DNA of 15,073 bases, taken from assembly GCA_018224485.1 (NCBI GenBank), contig JAGTVE010000287.1, positions 1-15,073 of the forward strand. Reading direction: 5' to 3'. Source of the stretch: Thioalkalivibrio sp. Lineage in GTDB: Bacteria; Pseudomonadota; Gammaproteobacteria; Ectothiorhodospirales; Ectothiorhodospiraceae. Below are positions 13,018-15,073 of the stretch, in pieces (position 1 is the first letter of the stretch; each line of letters begins with the position of its first letter). The notes under the pieces are model-generated. The model was not told where the DNA came from. It saw only the letters and a list, made by a program, of their open reading frames with translations, and did no database searches. A program made the position numbers and the translations under genes.

Positions 13018-14106
13018 ATGAACGGAGGGGCGCCAGCACGCGTCACCTTCTTCGTGTCCTCCCATGGCTTTGGACATGCCTCCCGGGCCTGTGCGGTGAT
13101 GCAGTCTCTCCGGCGGCAGCGGCCCGACCTGTCGCTGCGCGTGTACACCCGAACGCCGGAGTGGTTCTTCCGCGATTCGGTCGGGGAACTCGACTATCGG
13201 ACCTGGCAGACGGATATCGGACTGGTGCAGCGCTCCCCGCTGCTCGAGGACGTGCCGGCCACCCTGGCTGAACTCGCCGGGTTCATGCCCTTCCGGCCCG
13301 GTTTGGTGGACCGGCTCGCGGCGGAGATCGCGGGCCAGGATCTCGTGGTGTGCGATGTGTCACCCCTTGGACTGCGTGCCGCTGCGGCCGCCGGGGTGGA
13401 GTCGGTGCTGGTCGAGAACTTTACCTGGGACTGGATCTACCGCGCGTACGTGGACGAACAACCCGGTTTGGCACCCTTCATCGCCTACGTGGAGGCGGTC
13501 AACCGCACGGCCGGGCTGAGGATTCAGGCGGAGCCGGTGTGTCAGCCGGTGCCGGATGCGGTCACCGCAGGGCCGATCGCACGCGAGCTGCACGAGAGTC
13601 GCGCGATCGTGCGCGAACGGCTGGGGATCGAGCCGGGGCCCCCTCTGGTGCTCGTGAGCATGGGCGGAGTGCCCGCTGAATACCCGTTCCTGGACCAGCT
13701 TCCGGCCCGGGATGACTGCGTGCTGCTGCTCCCGGGGGCGGCCAAGGAGAGGCGGCGGGACGGGGCATTGCTGATGCTGCCGGAGCGCTCCGGTTTCCAT
13801 CATCCGGACCTGGTGAACGCCTGCGACGCGCTGGTGTGCAAGGCCGGCTACAGCACACTGGCAGAGGCGTACCAGGCGGGGGTGCCCCTGGCCTGGTTCC
13901 CGCGCGAGCGTTTCCCGGAGTCCCCGGTTCTGGACGCCTTCATTGCGCGCGAGATGTCCGGTATCCGCCTGCGCCCCTGTGACTGGCAAGATGGCACCTG
14001 GATCGACCGCCTCCCGGAACTGCTGCTTCTGGAACGCCGTCCACCCGCAGTGGCCCCCGGCGCCGATCAGGTGGCCGGCCGGCTGCTGCAGAGGCTGCGG
14101 CCTTGA
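13018..14106 (+). CDS. GT28/MurG-like glycosyltransferase
   Basis: This is a 362-residue protein with a GT-B fold pattern. The N-terminal VTFFVSSHGFGHASRA (residues 9-24) matches the Gly-rich first loop of MurG-type and L-arabinokinase-type proteins. The second domain has VLVSMGGVP (about 211-219) and a donor-site block ALVCKAGYSTLAEAYQAGVPLAWFP, given by range (about 271-295), with K275-AGYST as core. No signal peptide or membrane segment is present, so it is cytosolic or peripheral. ATG 13018 is preferred over an upstream TTG at 12985, because the family motif begins soon after it. Neither has a clear ribosome site. It lies 47 bases after the HPF-CSD gene and 117 bases before the CarS-phosphoesterase gene. 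The sugar and acceptor are unknown; a lipid acceptor would fit the downstream gene. Confidence 0.85.
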   Translation: MNGGAPARVTFFVSSHGFGHASRACAVMQSLRRQRPDLSLRVYTRTPEWFFRDSVGELDYRTWQTDIGLVQRSPLLEDVPATLAELAGFMPFRPGLVDRLAAEIAGQDLVVCDVSPLGLRAAAAAGVESVLVENFTWDWIYRAYVDEQPGLAPFIAYVEAVNRTAGLRIQAEPVCQPVPDAVTAGPIARELHESRAIVRERLGIEPGPPLVLVSMGGVPAEYPFLDQLPARDDCVLLLPGAAKERRRDGALLMLPERSGFHHPDLVNACDALVCKAGYSTLAEAYQAGVPLAWFPRERFPESPVLDAFIAREMSGIRLRPCDWQDGTWIDRLPELLLLERRPPAVAPGADQVAGRLLQRLRP

Positions 14107-14189
14107 GGGCGTCCGGGTGCCGGGCGATGTGCAGTGTCCCGGTTCCGACGCCATCCGCTGCCGGACCGGATGGTCGGTGCGAAGCAGGC

Positions 14190-14195
14190 TATACT
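14190..14195 (+). promoter_or_regulatory. Possible -10 element before the CarS-phosphoesterase gene
   Basis: TATACT is a good sigma70 -10 hexamer in an otherwise GC-rich gap. It lies 28 bases before ATG 14224, which would give a leader of about 20 bases. No convincing -35 is found 16-18 bases upstream (CGGATG is closest), so the promoter would need an activator or be weak. Confidence 0.35.
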
Positions 14196-14223
14196 GCCGG
14201 TTCACCAACGTTGCGACCCGTCT

Positions 14224-15073
14224 ATGCCCATCGTTGAACTGGTCCTCTTCCTGGTCTGGGTCAACTTTTTTCCGTTCCTGATCCACGTGCTCCTGGGTGA
14301 CCGCGCCGCTGCGCCGCTGGACGGCGGTCTTCGCTGGCGTGACGGCCGAGACCTTCTCGGACCGAACAAGACCTGGCGCGGAGTTATGGCCGGAATTCTG
14401 GCAGGCGCTGCCGCCGGTCCCCTGATTGGTGTGGGCTGGGAGATCGGTGCCCTTGCCGGCCTGCTGGCCATGGTGGGCGACCTGCTCACGAGCTTCGTGA
14501 AGCGCCGGCTGGATCGTGAGAGCGGCGCGGCGATGGTCGGGCTGGATCAAGGCCTCGAGACCCTACTTCCCGCGCTCCTGCTGGCCCCCGCGATGGGTCT
14601 GGGCATACTGGAGGCAGCTATCGCGCTGCTGGCCGCCATACCCCTGATGCATCTGGGCTCCCGGTACTGGCATCGACTGCTGGCCCGGCCGCCGAATGAC
14701 AACTATCCACGGGTAGTGCGTTCGACCACGCGCCTGCGCGAGTGGCGGGCCTGTCATGTGCCACTGGCACGCTGGCAGCGATGGCTGAATTTCGAGAACT
14801 ACGTCTACTATCGCGTGCTGATGACCGGTGTCTTCAAGGCCGCGGGATGGTATGACCGCGGCACGGAGAACGTCCTCGCGGTATGCGTTCGGACCCACGC
14901 GGTGGAGTTCGAGGACCTGCCTCCGGCCTTCGATGGGTACCGCGTTCTGCTGTTGACGGATCTGCATCTGGACGGCCTTCCGGGCCTCACCGACGCGCTG
15001 GTGGCCCAGGTCGCCGACCATCCGGTTGACCTCTGCCTCGTGGGTGGCGATATCCGCATGGAGATGTACGGCC
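14224..15073 (+). CDS. CarS-like CDP-alcohol synthase fused to a metallophosphoesterase (cut by window edge)
   Basis: The frame is open for 283 codons from ATG 14224 to the right edge. Residues 1-145 form a multi-helix membrane domain. They carry CarS (CDP-archaeol synthase) marks: WRDGRDLLGPNKTWRG (38-53) and GDLLTSFVKRR (84-94), where the family has DGK/R-xxG-x-KTWRG and GD-SFxKRR. CarS enzymes use CTP to activate a phospholipid acid. A linker (146-238) follows with a W/Y-rich amphipathic part. Residues 240-283 begin a calcineurin-type metallophosphoesterase: RVLLLTDLHLDG (D246, H248) and LVGGDIR (G275, D276), the first two metal-binding motifs. The remaining motifs (GNHD and H-x-H) would lie off the edge. 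The join is in one frame with no stop. It follows the glycosyltransferase gene by 117 bases. A sequencing fusion cannot be excluded without the rest. Confidence 0.82.
   Translation, partial: MPIVELVLFLVWVNFFPFLIHVLLGDRAAAPLDGGLRWRDGRDLLGPNKTWRGVMAGILAGAAAGPLIGVGWEIGALAGLLAMVGDLLTSFVKRRLDRESGAAMVGLDQGLETLLPALLLAPAMGLGILEAAIALLAAIPLMHLGSRYWHRLLARPPNDNYPRVVRSTTRLREWRACHVPLARWQRWLNFENYVYYRVLMTGVFKAAGWYDRGTENVLAVCVRTHAVEFEDLPPAFDGYRVLLLTDLHLDGLPGLTDALVAQVADHPVDLCLVGGDIRMEMYG

Noticed and set aside
13360..14550. Open frame of 396 codons on the minus strand
   Set aside because: It is antisense to the glycosyltransferase and the start of the CarS fusion, both with clear family motifs.
1..15073. CRISPR array, tRNA, rRNA or insertion sequence
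   Set aside because: I saw no regularly spaced repeats, no cloverleaf with a CCA end, no rRNA-like block and no transposase or paired terminal repeats.

Overview
The window is a dense, high-GC stretch of bacterial chromosome. It carries 17 protein-coding genes that I can support and no rRNA, tRNA, CRISPR array or insertion sequence that I can see. The gene content points to a gammaproteobacterium: a DamX-like SPOR domain, a BamD-like lipoprotein and an HPF/cold-shock fusion. A Gly/Tyr-rich protein of sulfur-globule type beside a rhodanese suggests a sulfur oxidiser, perhaps of the Ectothiorhodospiraceae/Thioalkalivibrio kind. That placement is inference from composition and gene types, not from a marker gene.

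Left part (1-5494). The 5' end of a zinc-type alcohol dehydrogenase runs off the left edge on the minus strand, divergent from a CDP-alcohol phosphatidyltransferase. A one-domain rhodanese and a small Gly/Tyr-rich protein follow on the plus strand. Then come five-prime-to-right minus-strand genes: a lipoprotein of unclear function, a 94-residue SH3-like hypothetical, a secreted MuiA-type (DUF4140/DUF4139) protein, and a NYN-domain nuclease-like protein with a C-terminal LOTUS/OST-HTH domain.

Middle part (5500-10200). A 62-residue membrane protein ends at a textbook intrinsic terminator. It is followed by a Ycf46-type AAA ATPase that probably starts at TTG, a lipoprotein joining a BamD-like half to a DamX-like SPOR domain, and a membrane protein with a TerB-like tail. 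This last gene converges on a stand-alone TrpB2-type PLP enzyme on the minus strand.

Right part (11559-15073). The longest non-coding gap (about 475 bases) holds a 14-base palindrome, repeated GGTCCG words and a tight run of hairpins. After it comes a plus-strand series: an 86-residue protein that resembles only the C-terminal tail of Lon protease, an S30AE (HPF)-cold-shock fusion, a MurG/GT28-like glycosyltransferase, and a CarS-like CDP-alcohol synthase fused to a metallophosphoesterase that runs off the right edge.

Two themes recur. One is lipid or CDP-alcohol chemistry at both ends of the window. The other is a set of unusual domain pairings: Lon tail beside HPF-CSD, BamD with SPOR, NYN with LOTUS, and CarS with phosphoesterase. 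The Lon-tail miniprotein and the CarS-phosphoesterase fusion are the best candidates for something not well described.
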